A DNA stretch of 48,704 bases from Actinomycetes bacterium (GTDB lineage Bacteria > Actinomycetota > Coriobacteriia > Coriobacteriales > Eggerthellaceae), in contig JAEWQO010000027.1 in NCBI GenBank assembly GCA_023460315.1, positions 1 to 48,704 on the forward strand. Reading direction: 5' to 3'. This document shows, in pieces, positions 8,676 to 17,512 of this stretch. The notes below the pieces were generated by a model. The model saw nothing but the letters and a program-made list of their open reading frames with translations, was not told the DNA's origin and did no database searches. Each line of letters begins with the position of its first letter. The first letter of the stretch is position 1. A program made the translations under genes and the position numbers.

Positions 8676-8767
8676 CCGCAAGTCTTGTCGTTTAAGGCCA
8701 AGCCAGCTTCCTTGAAGCAGCATGTTGGCAAGGCCGCGCATCCCATGCGCCGACTACTCCCCCACGG
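8676..8767 (-). ncRNA. yybP-ykoY family manganese riboswitch aptamer
   Basis: The minus-strand leader contains the family's hallmark GGGGAGTAG loop sequence near its 5' end, then GGCCTTGCCAACATGC as the second conserved loop, and closes with ACAAGACTTGCGG pairing back towards CCGTGG. The mntP gene and a terminator hairpin follow directly. Members bind Mn2+ and turn on Mn exporters by antitermination. The aptamer limits are judged by eye and may shift by a few bases. Confidence 0.85.
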
Positions 8768-8777
8768 ATTTCCCGCT

Positions 8778-8805
8778 AGTCTACCACAGACCAGCCCTCA
8801 TGCAA
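8778..8805 (-). promoter_or_regulatory. Promoter of the mntP riboswitch transcript
   Basis: TTGCAT (8805-8800) and TAGACT (8783-8778) are separated by 16 bases on the minus strand, placing transcription start just before the aptamer. The -35 overlaps the 3' end of the mutY-like gene. Confidence 0.5.
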
Positions 8806-9661
8806 GGAAAGCATCTCCCTCGCGCCTGAAAAAGCCTTCGGCCACCAGATCGGCCACAATGCCGTCGAACACCTCCTTGCCAACAGGCACACGGCCCGCA
8901 GACTGCTCGAACGCATCCAGACGCTCCAAAAGCTCGGTGGCACCGATACCGGGAAAGGCCAGCACGATGCGCACGAGTTCAGCGCGTTTCTGGCGGCGAG
9001 AACCTTCAAAGGCGCTCTGCTTGGCGTAATGCGCGCTCCGACGTGAGGGGTTCGACACCAACGCCTTGAGATGAGCACCGTAGTCGAGGAGCGCGTAGTA
9101 CCAATCGCGCACACCGGCAGCGGGACAGGTGTCAGCCACCAGCGGCGAAATCTCGCGATCGGGCACCCTGTCTCGCCCGGGAAACAACTCGTGCAGAAAC
9201 ACCGTCCTCACGTTGGTCTCAAGATAGCAGGAAGGACGGTCGTGCGCAAAAGCCACCACGCCCGCCGCCGTCGCAGGCCCGATGCCAGGAAGATCCTCGA
9301 GATCCTCGACCTCTTGAGGCAGCACGCCCGATCGATCGGACGAACAGATTTCGGCCGTCTTCTTGAGGGCGAGGGCACGCCTGTTATACCCAAGGCCCTG
9401 CCACTGTTCCAGCACGTCTGCCGTGCTTGCCATCGCAAGCGCATCGACCGTGGGAAACAGAGCCATGAACCGGCCCCAGTGCTTCTGAACGCGAGCAACC
9501 TGGGTCTGTTGCAACATGACTTCGGACACGAGCACGGCGTAGGGATCATCCACGTAGCGCCACGGCAGGTCACGACGATGCAGCGCGCCCTGCGTCCGCA
9601 CCCGTTCGACAAAGGTGCCCAAGTCGGGGTTGGCGCAAGGCCAAGGGGCTTGACCGGACAT
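8798..9661 (-). CDS. MutY-like HhH-GPD DNA glycosylase lacking Fe-S cysteines
   Basis: Related to A/G-specific adenine glycosylase, which removes adenine opposite 8-oxoguanine. Visible family features are RRDLPWR, SEVMLQQTQV with E47 at the catalytic glutamate, GLGYNRRA, and the helix-hairpin-helix LPGIGPATAAG at about 124-134. The catalytic aspartate position (DGNV or DTNV in classical MutY) is E148 in LETNV. Where the [4Fe-4S] cysteines should follow (after LLDYGA) there are none, and there is no C-terminal NUDIX domain: the protein stops at 287 residues. Cluster-less MutY homologues are known, so this may be an active variant. No clear ribosome site marks the start; another start at 9694 overlaps the Rrf2 gene. 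Confidence 0.8.
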   Translation of the reverse strand: MSGQAPWPCANPDLGTFVERVRTQGALHRRDLPWRYVDDPYAVLVSEVMLQQTQVARVQKHWGRFMALFPTVDALAMASTADVLEQWQGLGYNRRALALKKTAEICSSDRSGVLPQEVEDLEDLPGIGPATAAGVVAFAHDRPSCYLETNVRTVFLHELFPGRDRVPDREISPLVADTCPAAGVRDWYYALLDYGAHLKALVSNPSRRSAHYAKQSAFEGSRRQKRAELVRIVLAFPGIGATELLERLDAFEQSAGRVPVGKEVFDGIVADLVAEGFFRREGDAFLA

Positions 9662-9669
9662 GCGTGTTG

Positions 9670-10221
9670 CTATCTGCACGTTTCCCGCAAACATGCGGAA
9701 GCAGGCATGGCGCAGGCGCAGGCATCGACGGATCGGCTGTTCCCACCCGAGGAAGATGCCCCCTCAGGCGACATTCCCTCGACACCCTGCGCCATGGCCC
9801 GGGCAACAACGGGATGATCGGCACCCTGCTCGAACATGTCTCTGAGGGTGATCGAGGCAAAATAGGTGTTCAGCAGGCGATCTGCGCCTTGCCACACCTT
9901 GTTGTAGGCACAGTCTTCCTGCTTGTCGCAAGACTCCGGATCAAGCACGCACAGCGAGATGCTCACCGGCCCCTGGATGGCCTCGAGCACCTCGAGCATC
10001 GTCACCGACGAGGGATCGCAATTGAGGACCAGCCCGCCACGCGCGCCGCGCACCGTCTTGATGAGGCCGCCCTTGACCAAATCATGTTGAATGCTGCGGG
10101 CAAACGCATAGGGAATGTCTTCATCTTCGGAGATGTCGGACACGGACACGTAGGCATCACCGCTCCGATAGGCGGCCCGGAGTATCCGGCATGCATAGTC
10201 GCAGCGTCGCGTTATGTCCAT
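9670..10221 (-). CDS. Rrf2 family transcriptional regulator
   Basis: An Rrf2/IscR/NsrR-type winged-helix regulator of 183 residues. The N-terminal DNA-binding part (MDITRRCDYACRILRAA, then the wing VRGARGGLVL at about 57-66) is typical. C91, C98 and C104 have the spacing of the three cysteines that hold an Fe-S cluster in this family, so it probably senses iron-sulfur status, nitric oxide or oxygen. The C-terminal 40 residues are low-complexity with extra cysteines. The ATG has AAGGGT upstream and lies three bases past the stop of the AAA-like gene, so they are co-transcribed. The target genes are not evident. Confidence 0.88.
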   Translation of the reverse strand: MDITRRCDYACRILRAAYRSGDAYVSVSDISEDEDIPYAFARSIQHDLVKGGLIKTVRGARGGLVLNCDPSSVTMLEVLEAIQGPVSISLCVLDPESCDKQEDCAYNKVWQGADRLLNTYFASITLRDMFEQGADHPVVARAMAQGVEGMSPEGASSSGGNSRSVDACACAMPASACLRETCR

Positions 10222-10224
10222 GGA

Positions 10225-11841
10225 CTACCCTTCCTCTCCTTTCAGCAAATCGTCAAGATGATCCAGCTCCAGCCTGAAACCATTCACGACCGCATCTTCC
10301 AGCGCCCGGTACTCTTCCGAATCGAGCGGCTGGTATGCCGCCAGCTTCTCAAAAAGGGCATCGGAGGTGACGGGGAGGTAGCGCCGTGCGACAAGACTTG
10401 CCTTATACGTCTCTTCAATGGCTTCGCGAGCCGCCATGTACATATCATAGCGAGGCATCTTGGCCGAAAGTCGCACAAGAGCTGCACGGTCGATGCCTCG
10501 AAGCGAAGGATGGTCGCGTGCAATCTCCATCCAGATATCAGCACGTTCAGACGACGTCGGGTAGCCGATGTCGACCACGGAAAGCGGTTCGAGGATGTCG
10601 AGGAAGAACGGGTCGATGTCCCCCAGGTCCGCCGAAGACGCAAGGACGAACACGTCAGGATTCTCAACCGCCGAGCGGACAAGGCTAATGGCCTCCCGCG
10701 CGCCCCGAGAAAGGCTGGCAAACATGAAGCCACCGAACTCGTCACCCAGATCGCCGACCGGGGCAGCCCACAGGTCCAGGTCTTCCAAAATGAGGACGCC
10801 TGCCCCCTCAAAGGCATTGCGCGCAACATTGAGCTTCGGCTGGTTGTCCGTCTGCGCCATGACGCACAGCACGGGCATTCCCTGAAGGTTTTCCTCCATG
10901 CGCATGCGTATGCCCGGCAGACCCAACTCGCCAAGCGTTGCCGTCATGAAACGGTTTGCGTCCTCACGGGCCGGAGAACGGAACAGCAGCACGTCGGCAG
11001 CGGGCATCCGGTCCAGCCCATGGCGCACGTTGAGCGTGTCCACCAGTTCATGGAAGCTCGGATCTCCTTCCATGCCGATACCGAAGTCGCGCATGGCGGC
11101 AGAAGCCTCGTCATAGCCGACGATATCGCTATACGAGATGCTCTCGACCGGAAAGGCAATGGCAGGGGCATCGGTTTCGCCCTCTTCTGCAACCGCCGCC
11201 TCAGTCGCGGAAGAAGCGTCGTCCTCCGTCGGCGCAACGGCAGTGTCGGCACCATCCTCGGACGGAGCGGCGCTGCCGGAATCCGCGGGCCCGGTATGCT
11301 CGTCGTCGCGCGGCGAAACGCCCACGCTTGCGAGGCATATGCCAACGCGGTTGTCGGAGACGTCATTTTGTTTGGCCTGGACAGGAGGCACCACGCGCTC
11401 AACCTTCATGATGCGCGTTCCGTCAAGCCCGAGAAAATCCTGAGAGATCATGTCTGTCATGTCCTTCAAGTCTTCGCGTGACAGGCCGAATTCCTCCAGT
11501 TTGTCCAAAGCGAGCCGCTGGAGCTGTTCGGCGCACGCCGCGACTTCGTCGGACGTCAGATAGGGCTCCAGTTTCTCGAATATGTATTCGGCAAGCGCCC
11601 GCTCCTTAAGGCGGCAGGCAAGAGACCATGCCTGTTTGAGCCCCGCCACGGCATCTTCGCTCGGAGCAAAGCGCTCATCGACATGGGCGGCCTGCTCAAA
11701 GGCAGCGATGTACAGGTGCATGCCGAGCACCGCATCCCCCGCCGCGCAGGCATGAGCGGCACGTTTCAGGTAATCTTCGAACGAGTTGTCATATTCATCG
11801 TTTTGGCTGGGTGAGCCATTCGTATCTGCATTTTCTAACAA
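10225..11841 (-). CDS. AAA-like protein with degenerate P-loop
   Basis: A protein of about 538 residues of unknown role. The N-terminal third is helical (FEDYLKRAAHACAAGDAVL), followed by an acidic, alanine/serine-rich linker. The C-terminal half resembles an AAA+ ATPase: VLLFRSPAREDANRF stands where Walker A should be but lacks the glycine-rich GxxGxGK loop; GAGVLILEDLDLW fits Walker B; VFVLASSADLGDIDPFF fits sensor 1; and a helical lid follows. ATP hydrolysis is therefore doubtful. The start is taken as a TTG at 11841 because AGGAGGT lies seven bases upstream; longer frames begin inside the leader. It is first in an operon with Rrf2 and the MutY-like gene. Confidence 0.6.
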   Translation of the reverse strand: MLENADTNGSPSQNDEYDNSFEDYLKRAAHACAAGDAVLGMHLYIAAFEQAAHVDERFAPSEDAVAGLKQAWSLACRLKERALAEYIFEKLEPYLTSDEVAACAEQLQRLALDKLEEFGLSREDLKDMTDMISQDFLGLDGTRIMKVERVVPPVQAKQNDVSDNRVGICLASVGVSPRDDEHTGPADSGSAAPSEDGADTAVAPTEDDASSATEAAVAEEGETDAPAIAFPVESISYSDIVGYDEASAAMRDFGIGMEGDPSFHELVDTLNVRHGLDRMPAADVLLFRSPAREDANRFMTATLGELGLPGIRMRMEENLQGMPVLCVMAQTDNQPKLNVARNAFEGAGVLILEDLDLWAAPVGDLGDEFGGFMFASLSRGAREAISLVRSAVENPDVFVLASSADLGDIDPFFLDILEPLSVVDIGYPTSSERADIWMEIARDHPSLRGIDRAALVRLSAKMPRYDMYMAAREAIEETYKASLVARRYLPVTSDALFEKLAAYQPLDSEEYRALEDAVVNGFRLELDHLDDLLKGEEG

Positions 11842-12090
11842 GGGACCCACCTCCTTTTCCGTCATGGGACAAGCATGCGGAACAAACCATATGTAAATAT
11901 CCAAGTATCATATTAGAGGAGATGAGGGCAAAAGCATACCTACGGAGGCAAAAACCCCAAAAGGCTCTACATTGAACGGGTGCAGGAAACAGCATCGAAA
12001 CAAACGCCCCGCCCCTGGGCGAACAGCCGGTGCCAAGCAAGGGAAATCGCGGCCCCGACGTCTGTGCGGCAGCGACGCCCGGCGGCATGC

Positions 12091-12828
12091 CTACCACTTC
12101 AGAACGGTCCACCCCTGCTCGCGCGCCGCCCGAAGCAGCGGGCGGTCGGGCGACACGGCAAACGCGTGGCGGGCAGCAGAAAGCACCGCACGGTCTGAGT
12201 GATGGTCGCCGTAGGCAGATTCCAAGACCCAGTTGCCTTGCCCAAACAGCTCGTCGCCCATCCGGCGCACGGCTGCAAGCTTTTCCTCTCCCTCGACGGG
12301 ACGTCCTTCGACTTCGCAGGTGTAGGTCCCATCGTCGGCAACGCCCATGCGAGTGGATATCTGAAATTGGAAAGGATGGCGCTGCATCGCTCGCAGGATG
12401 ATGGGCTCAAACGTAGCTGACACCACCATGACGACATCTCCGGCCTCTTGATGGGCACGCATGGCGGCATCGGCCTGAGGACGAAACAGCGGAGCTATCT
12501 TTTCGTCGTAAAACTCTTCAAGAAAACGGTTGACCTCGAGGACGGGCCGACCCTCGAACGCCGTGAACACCAACCCCCGAACCCAGCTTTCGTTCTGGGG
12601 AAGGCGCAGCTTGTAGGCGGCCGCCCACAACATGATGCGGAAAAGGACGCGCTTGCGCAGCATTTTCCGTTTTGCAAGATATCCCACCAGAAGCACCGGC
12701 GAATTTCCCGCTATGCTCGTGCCGTCGAAATCGAACACGGCAAGCCTGACGGGATCGGGCAGCGAGGGCACGTCGACATCCTCGCTGCCCGCTCCTCCGG
12801 TCGTGTCCCTCTTTCTCGCCTGAGACAT
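12091..12828 (-). CDS. HAD superfamily subfamily IB phosphatase
   Basis: A SerB-like HAD hydrolase of about 245 residues. The nucleophile motif is FDFDGTSIAGNS; VVMVVSATFEPI carries the motif II serine; ESAYGDHHSD is the acidic motif IV region. The helical cap between motifs I and II (GYLAKRKMLRKRVLFRIML) is typical of subfamily IB, which includes phosphoserine phosphatase and lysophospholipid or glycerol-phosphate phosphatases. Substrate is not predictable. The ATG at 12828 (MSQARK) is preferred over a GTG seven codons upstream because AAGGGTGG precedes it. It lies about 50 bases after the ABC exporter on the same strand and may be the last gene of that operon. Confidence 0.8.
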   Translation of the reverse strand: MSQARKRDTTGGAGSEDVDVPSLPDPVRLAVFDFDGTSIAGNSPVLLVGYLAKRKMLRKRVLFRIMLWAAAYKLRLPQNESWVRGLVFTAFEGRPVLEVNRFLEEFYDEKIAPLFRPQADAAMRAHQEAGDVVMVVSATFEPIILRAMQRHPFQFQISTRMGVADDGTYTCEVEGRPVEGEEKLAAVRRMGDELFGQGNWVLESAYGDHHSDRAVLSAARHAFAVSPDRPLLRAAREQGWTVLKW

Positions 12829-12879
12829 AATGCCACCCTTATCGCTCACGGCAAAGCGAGAGCCAGCCCGGCGGCCGTG

Positions 12880-14766
12880 CTACCCCTCCACCTCATCGAT
12901 GCATTCAACAAATTGTGAATTATACAGCTCTGCATAGAAACCGCCAAGCTCCAGCAGCTCCTCGTGGGAACCCTGCTCCACGATGTCGCCGTCACGCATG
13001 ACCAGGATGAGATCGGCGTTTCTGATGGTGGACAGCCGATGCGCGATGACGAAGGAGGTCTGCCCGGCCATGAGATTGTCCATGGCCTTCTGGATTCGCT
13101 CCTCGGTACGCGTGTCAACCGAGCTTGTCGCCTCATCGAGAATGAGCATGCGGCGATCGGCCAGGATGGCGCGCGCTATGGTCAGCAGCTGACGTTGACC
13201 CTGGCTGATGTTGCTGGCGTCTTCATTGATCTCCGTGTCGTAGCCTGCGGGCAACGTCTGGATGAAATGGTGAACGTACGCAGCCTTTGCCGCCGTTTCC
13301 ACCTCCTCGTCAGTGGCGTCCAACTTGCCGTACCGGATGTTGTCACGAATGGTTCCATGGAACAGCCAGGTGTCCTGCAGCACCATGCCAAACAGGGACC
13401 GCACGTCGTCACGAGCAAACGACCGGAGATCGTGTCCTCCAAGGAGGATGGCCCCGCCCTGAACGTCATAGAACCTCATGAGCAGCTTGACCATCGTGGT
13501 CTTGCCCGCGCCCGTGGGTCCCACGAGCGCAACGGTCTGGCCCTCGGTCACCTGCGCCGAAAAATCCTTGATGACCGGCTTGTCGGCGTCGTACCCAAAA
13601 CGCACGTGGTCGAAAGTGACCTCGCATTCGACATCGGCGGCCAAGACGGTTGTGTGGTCAGGTTCCTCTTCGGGCTCTTCCAGGAATGCGAAAATTCGCT
13701 CAGCCGCAGCCGCCATCTGCTGGAGGACGTTCGACACCTGGGTAAGTTGCGTGATGGGCTGCGTGAAGTTTTTAACGTACTGGATGAATGCCTGGATGTC
13801 TCCAACCGTGATGACGCCCTGAACCGCCAGAAAGCTGCCAGTGACCGCCACGGCCACATATCCGAGGTTGCCGACAAAATTCATGATTGGCTGCATGAGG
13901 CCAGAAATGAACTGCGACTTCCACGCTGAATTGTACAGACGCGCATTCGTCTCGTCGAAATGGGAGACAGCCTCGTCCTCCCGATTGAACGCCTTGACGA
14001 CGTCGTGCCCTGAGAAGGTTTCTTCCACGAGTCCATTGATCTGGCCCAACGTTTCCTGCTGTGCTGCAAAAAACTTTTGGGAACGCTTCACCACCGCCAT
14101 GACAAGCACGAGAGATATGGGCAGGATGACCACCGTGACAAGCGTCATGAGCGGATTGATGGTCAGCATCATGACCAGCACGCCAATGATGGTCGTCGTG
14201 GACGTGATAAGCTGCGTCACACCCTGGTTGAGGCTTTGCCCAAGCGTGTCGACGTCATTGGTGATCCGAGACAGGACATCGCCCACCGAGGTGCGCTCAA
14301 AGTAGCCCATGGGCATGCGATCGATCTTCTCCACGATATCCCGGCGAAGCCCATAGCAGGTGCGCTGGGAAATGGAGCTCATGATCCAGCCCTGCACGAA
14401 CGAGCAGGCGGCCGAAAGAAGATAGAGGCCCAAGGTGAACACCAGTATGCGCGCGATGGCGTCAAAGTCGATTCCACCTGACCCGTCAATCTTTGCCACG
14501 ATGCCGTTAAACAGCTCAGTCGTTGCCGTGGACAGCACCTTTGGCCCAACGATGTTGAACACCGTGGAACCAACGGCGAACACGAGAACCGCCACGAGGG
14601 CGACCTTGAAGTGCCCCACCAGCGCAATCATCTTCCTGATCGTGCCCTTGAAATCTTTGGGCTTCTCGCCCGGCATCATGCCGCGACCCGGTCCGTTGCC
14701 TCCAAAGGGACCCCGAGGCGCGTGGTTTTGTTTCGAACTTTCAGAGGATTTCATCTCCGCGCTCAT
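12880..14766 (-). CDS. ABC exporter half-transporter, subunit with canonical ATPase motifs
   Basis: A 628-residue fused membrane/ATPase half-transporter. Six helices occupy roughly residues 45-340. The nucleotide-binding domain has Walker A GPTGAGKTT (around residue 410), a signature reading NISQGQRQLL, a canonical Walker B with catalytic glutamate (MLILDEATSSVD), and the switch histidine in FVIAHRLST. Its partner has a degenerate site, so the two should form an asymmetric heterodimer of the TM287/288 type, exporting drugs, lipids or peptides. The start overlaps the partner's stop by four bases (ATGA). The N-terminus is glycine- and proline-rich and cytoplasmic. Confidence 0.92.
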   Translation of the reverse strand: MSAEMKSSESSKQNHAPRGPFGGNGPGRGMMPGEKPKDFKGTIRKMIALVGHFKVALVAVLVFAVGSTVFNIVGPKVLSTATTELFNGIVAKIDGSGGIDFDAIARILVFTLGLYLLSAACSFVQGWIMSSISQRTCYGLRRDIVEKIDRMPMGYFERTSVGDVLSRITNDVDTLGQSLNQGVTQLITSTTTIIGVLVMMLTINPLMTLVTVVILPISLVLVMAVVKRSQKFFAAQQETLGQINGLVEETFSGHDVVKAFNREDEAVSHFDETNARLYNSAWKSQFISGLMQPIMNFVGNLGYVAVAVTGSFLAVQGVITVGDIQAFIQYVKNFTQPITQLTQVSNVLQQMAAAAERIFAFLEEPEEEPDHTTVLAADVECEVTFDHVRFGYDADKPVIKDFSAQVTEGQTVALVGPTGAGKTTMVKLLMRFYDVQGGAILLGGHDLRSFARDDVRSLFGMVLQDTWLFHGTIRDNIRYGKLDATDEEVETAAKAAYVHHFIQTLPAGYDTEINEDASNISQGQRQLLTIARAILADRRMLILDEATSSVDTRTEERIQKAMDNLMAGQTSFVIAHRLSTIRNADLILVMRDGDIVEQGSHEELLELGGFYAELYNSQFVECIDEVEG

Positions 14767-16925
14767 GCCTCATCACCCCCGCCCAGCTCAGCTGCCGACA
14801 GTTGGGACATCGCTATCTCCCTATATTCCTCACAGGTTTCCATCAGTTCTTCGTGCGTTCCTTTTCCCACGATGCGGCCCTCATCGAAAACGACGATGAG
14901 GTCGGCATGGAGAACAGTGGATATGCGCTGCGCCACGATGACGACGGTCTTTTCCGAGAGCCTTGCGTGCAGCTGTTGCCGCAAGGCGGCATCGGTTTTG
15001 TAGTCGAGCGCCGAAAAGCTGTCATCGAACAGGTAGGCGCGCGCATCGGTCGCAAGCGCGCGGGCCATGGCGAGACGCTGCCGTTGCCCGCCCGAAACGT
15101 TGGTTCCGCCCTGAGAGATAGAGGCTTCGTACCCTTCGTCTTTCGATGCGACAAATTCGGTGGCTTGCGCAATGTCGGCTGCGGTCTCGATGCGCGTTTC
15201 CGACATGCCCTCATCGCCATAGGCAATATTGGACCCAACGGTGCCCGAGAACAGAAACGCCTTCTGCGGCACGTAGCCCAATTGGGAGCGGAGCGCTCGC
15301 TGGCTCAGGTTGCGAATGTCGATGCCGTCAAGCGTGATGGAACCGGACGTCACGTCATAAAAGCGCTCGATGAGCTTTATGACCGTCGACTTGCCTGATC
15401 CGGTCGACCCGACCAGAGCCGTGGTCTTGCCGGGCTCGGCGACGAAGTCGATGTGCTCGAGCACGCATTCCTTGGAATCCCCGTATTTGAAGCTGACATC
15501 GTTGAACGCAATGGTCGCGCCGCCTTTTGACCCGGAAAGTGCCCCATCTTTGGCCAAGTCGACAGCAGGATCGCGTATGGTCGGTTTCGTGTCAAGCACT
15601 TCGTCAACACGCTGGGCGGCCACATCGGCACGCGGAAGCATGATGGAAATCATGCCAATCATGAGGAAGCCCATGATAATGACCATCGAATAGGTGATGA
15701 ACGCGATGAGGTCGCCGGTCTGGATGGACCCGTTGTCAATGTAGGCGCCGCCTGCCCATACGATGAGCACGCTTACGCCATTCATGATGAGCATCATCAG
15801 CGGCATCATGAAGGTCATGACGCGATTCGTGAACAGCTGCGTCTTCATGAGGCGCGTGCTTGCCTCGTCGAAACGCGCCTCTTCGTAGGACTGACGGTCG
15901 AACGCACGAATGACAGACAAGCCAGTCAGTATTTCGCGCGACACCAGATTCACGCGGTCGATGAGCTTCTGCATTATCTTGAATTTCGGCATCGCCACCT
16001 TCATCAGCACCATGATGAGGACGAAAATGACGGCAACCGCAACCACGATAATCCAGCTCATGGCCAGGTTAGTCCGTGAAACCATGATGATGCCGCCGAT
16101 GGCGAGGATAGGCGCGTACAGGACCATGCGCAGAAGCATAACGGACACCATCTGCACAAGCTGGATGTCATTTGTCCCGCGCGTGATGAGGGAAGCCGCC
16201 GAGAAGCTCTGCACTTCGGCATCGGAGAATGAGACCACCTGGCGAAACAGTTTCGTCCGCAAGGTTGCTCCCACCTTTGCGGCAGTGCGTGCGGCAATAA
16301 AGCCGACGCAGACAGCCGCCACCATGCCGAGAGCCGCAAGTCCCAGCATCGTGAAGCCGATGCGAAGCAGATAGCTCATCTGGAGGTCGGAGAGGCTGTA
16401 TCCAAGAGACTCGTATTCGGCCTTGGCGGCGGCGATGGCCTGTTGGTCAATGATGGCATCCCCCCCTTCTCCCAGCTGCTCCTTCGCCTCGTCGATCATG
16501 TCGAGGACGTCCTGCTTCTGGACGGCGCCCGCCTGATAGGCCTGCATGACCTGATCGAGATCCATGTCAGACATCTGGTTGGCGTAGTAGATGACCGCGA
16601 GCGGCAACGACACCATGCTGTCGAGCGCGGCCTGTTCCTCCTCGCCCTGATCGCTCAGGCGATACACGTCCCCCTCCGTCTCGACGTAAGCGTCACGAAA
16701 CGTCTGCTCGTCTTCGGAGGGCAGCATCATGGCGACGAGGTCATGAGTCCGGGCCGTCATCTCCTGGGTCGCGGCATGTTCGACGCCCGACTGCTGAATG
16801 CCGACATCCACGATCTTTGAGGTGCAGTTCGGCAGCGAGAGATCCGCAAACGCCTGCACGACAAGAAGGCAGACGATGAGCAGGACCGCAATTTTCGAAT
16901 GTTTGAGGTAACGGACTATGCGCAC
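14763..16925 (-). CDS. ABC exporter half-transporter, subunit with degenerate site and large external insertion
   Basis: A 720-residue partner of the downstream half-transporter. Walker A is GSTGSGKST and the signature NVSGGQRQR is canonical. Walker B reads YLFDDSFSALD, with aspartate where the catalytic glutamate belongs, and the switch position is glutamine (IVAQRIST) instead of histidine; together they mark a non-hydrolysing site. Between the first and second helices there is an insertion of about 140 residues, rich in acid and glutamine and partly helical, predicted to lie outside the cell. The GTG start (MRIVRY) overlaps the end of the MarR gene by ten bases, with AAGGGGG upstream. Confidence 0.92.
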   Translation of the reverse strand: MRIVRYLKHSKIAVLLIVCLLVVQAFADLSLPNCTSKIVDVGIQQSGVEHAATQEMTARTHDLVAMMLPSEDEQTFRDAYVETEGDVYRLSDQGEEEQAALDSMVSLPLAVIYYANQMSDMDLDQVMQAYQAGAVQKQDVLDMIDEAKEQLGEGGDAIIDQQAIAAAKAEYESLGYSLSDLQMSYLLRIGFTMLGLAALGMVAAVCVGFIAARTAAKVGATLRTKLFRQVVSFSDAEVQSFSAASLITRGTNDIQLVQMVSVMLLRMVLYAPILAIGGIIMVSRTNLAMSWIIVVAVAVIFVLIMVLMKVAMPKFKIMQKLIDRVNLVSREILTGLSVIRAFDRQSYEEARFDEASTRLMKTQLFTNRVMTFMMPLMMLIMNGVSVLIVWAGGAYIDNGSIQTGDLIAFITYSMVIIMGFLMIGMISIMLPRADVAAQRVDEVLDTKPTIRDPAVDLAKDGALSGSKGGATIAFNDVSFKYGDSKECVLEHIDFVAEPGKTTALVGSTGSGKSTVIKLIERFYDVTSGSITLDGIDIRNLSQRALRSQLGYVPQKAFLFSGTVGSNIAYGDEGMSETRIETAADIAQATEFVASKDEGYEASISQGGTNVSGGQRQRLAMARALATDARAYLFDDSFSALDYKTDAALRQQLHARLSEKTVVIVAQRISTVLHADLIVVFDEGRIVGKGTHEELMETCEEYREIAMSQLSAAELGGGDEA

Positions 16926-17512
16926 GGCACGTCGCCCCCTTCAGGATTGGACTCAACTTCATCGATCTCTAATCCGTCTGTAGCGCGCTCAGGCACGGCG
17001 GCATCGGATCCGGTTGCAGGAGAGGGAGGCCCTCCCGTGCCGCCTTCGGCTCTGGAAGAGACGTCTTTCCCTCCCTCGAACTCGTGAAACTCAGCCACCT
17101 TACGCAAAATGCGGACGAGATGCGCCATGTCTTCCTCACCCACATAAGCCATGACCTCGTCCATGTGCTTGTCATGAAGCTTCTTGCTCTCGATGGCAAA
17201 GCGCTTGCCTTTTTCAGTGAGTTTCACGGTGACACCCCGAAAATCTCCGCCAGACCGATGGCGCTCTATAAGCCCCTTCTTTTCAAGCGACCTGAACGTC
17301 TGGGAGAGCGCGCTGGGAGTGGTGTGGGTAAATTGCGCCACCCGGCCCGGGCGGGTTTCGCCACGAAGCCTATGGAGTTCATCGATCGCCACCATCGTGC
17401 GGGCCTCCGAAGGGGTCACCCCCTCGGGAGTCGGCGAAGCGTAGTTACTTCGATGCATGCGCTGCATGAGCTCAAAAAGCTCATGCTTCGTTTCCTTGAA
17501 CGAGTCCGCCAT
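16916..17512 (-). CDS. MarR family transcriptional regulator
   Basis: A winged-helix repressor of about 198 residues, first in an operon with the two ABC half-transporters and overlapping the next gene. FTHTTPSALSQTFRSLEKK is the recognition region and RHRSGGDFRGVTVKLTEKG the wing. The C-terminal 60 residues (acidic, proline and glycine-rich) are a non-conserved tail. The ATG of MADSFKETK is chosen because AAAGGA sits five bases before it; an in-frame ATG nine codons upstream lacks a ribosome site. It probably represses the exporter until a ligand binds. A palindrome at 17863-17875 is a possible operator. Confidence 0.9.
   Translation of the reverse strand: MADSFKETKHELFELMQRMHRSNYASPTPEGVTPSEARTMVAIDELHRLRGETRPGRVAQFTHTTPSALSQTFRSLEKKGLIERHRSGGDFRGVTVKLTEKGKRFAIESKKLHDKHMDEVMAYVGEEDMAHLVRILRKVAEFHEFEGGKDVSSRAEGGTGGPPSPATGSDAAVPERATDGLEIDEVESNPEGGDVPCA

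Noticed and set aside
8580..8741. N-terminal extension of MntP by 54 codons
   Set aside because: The DNA there is the riboswitch aptamer and terminator, and a good ribosome site precedes the inner ATG.
9664..11481. A 605-codon plus-strand open frame
   Set aside because: It is antisense to the Rrf2 and AAA-like genes, has no conserved motif, and exists because their codon use leaves few antisense stops.
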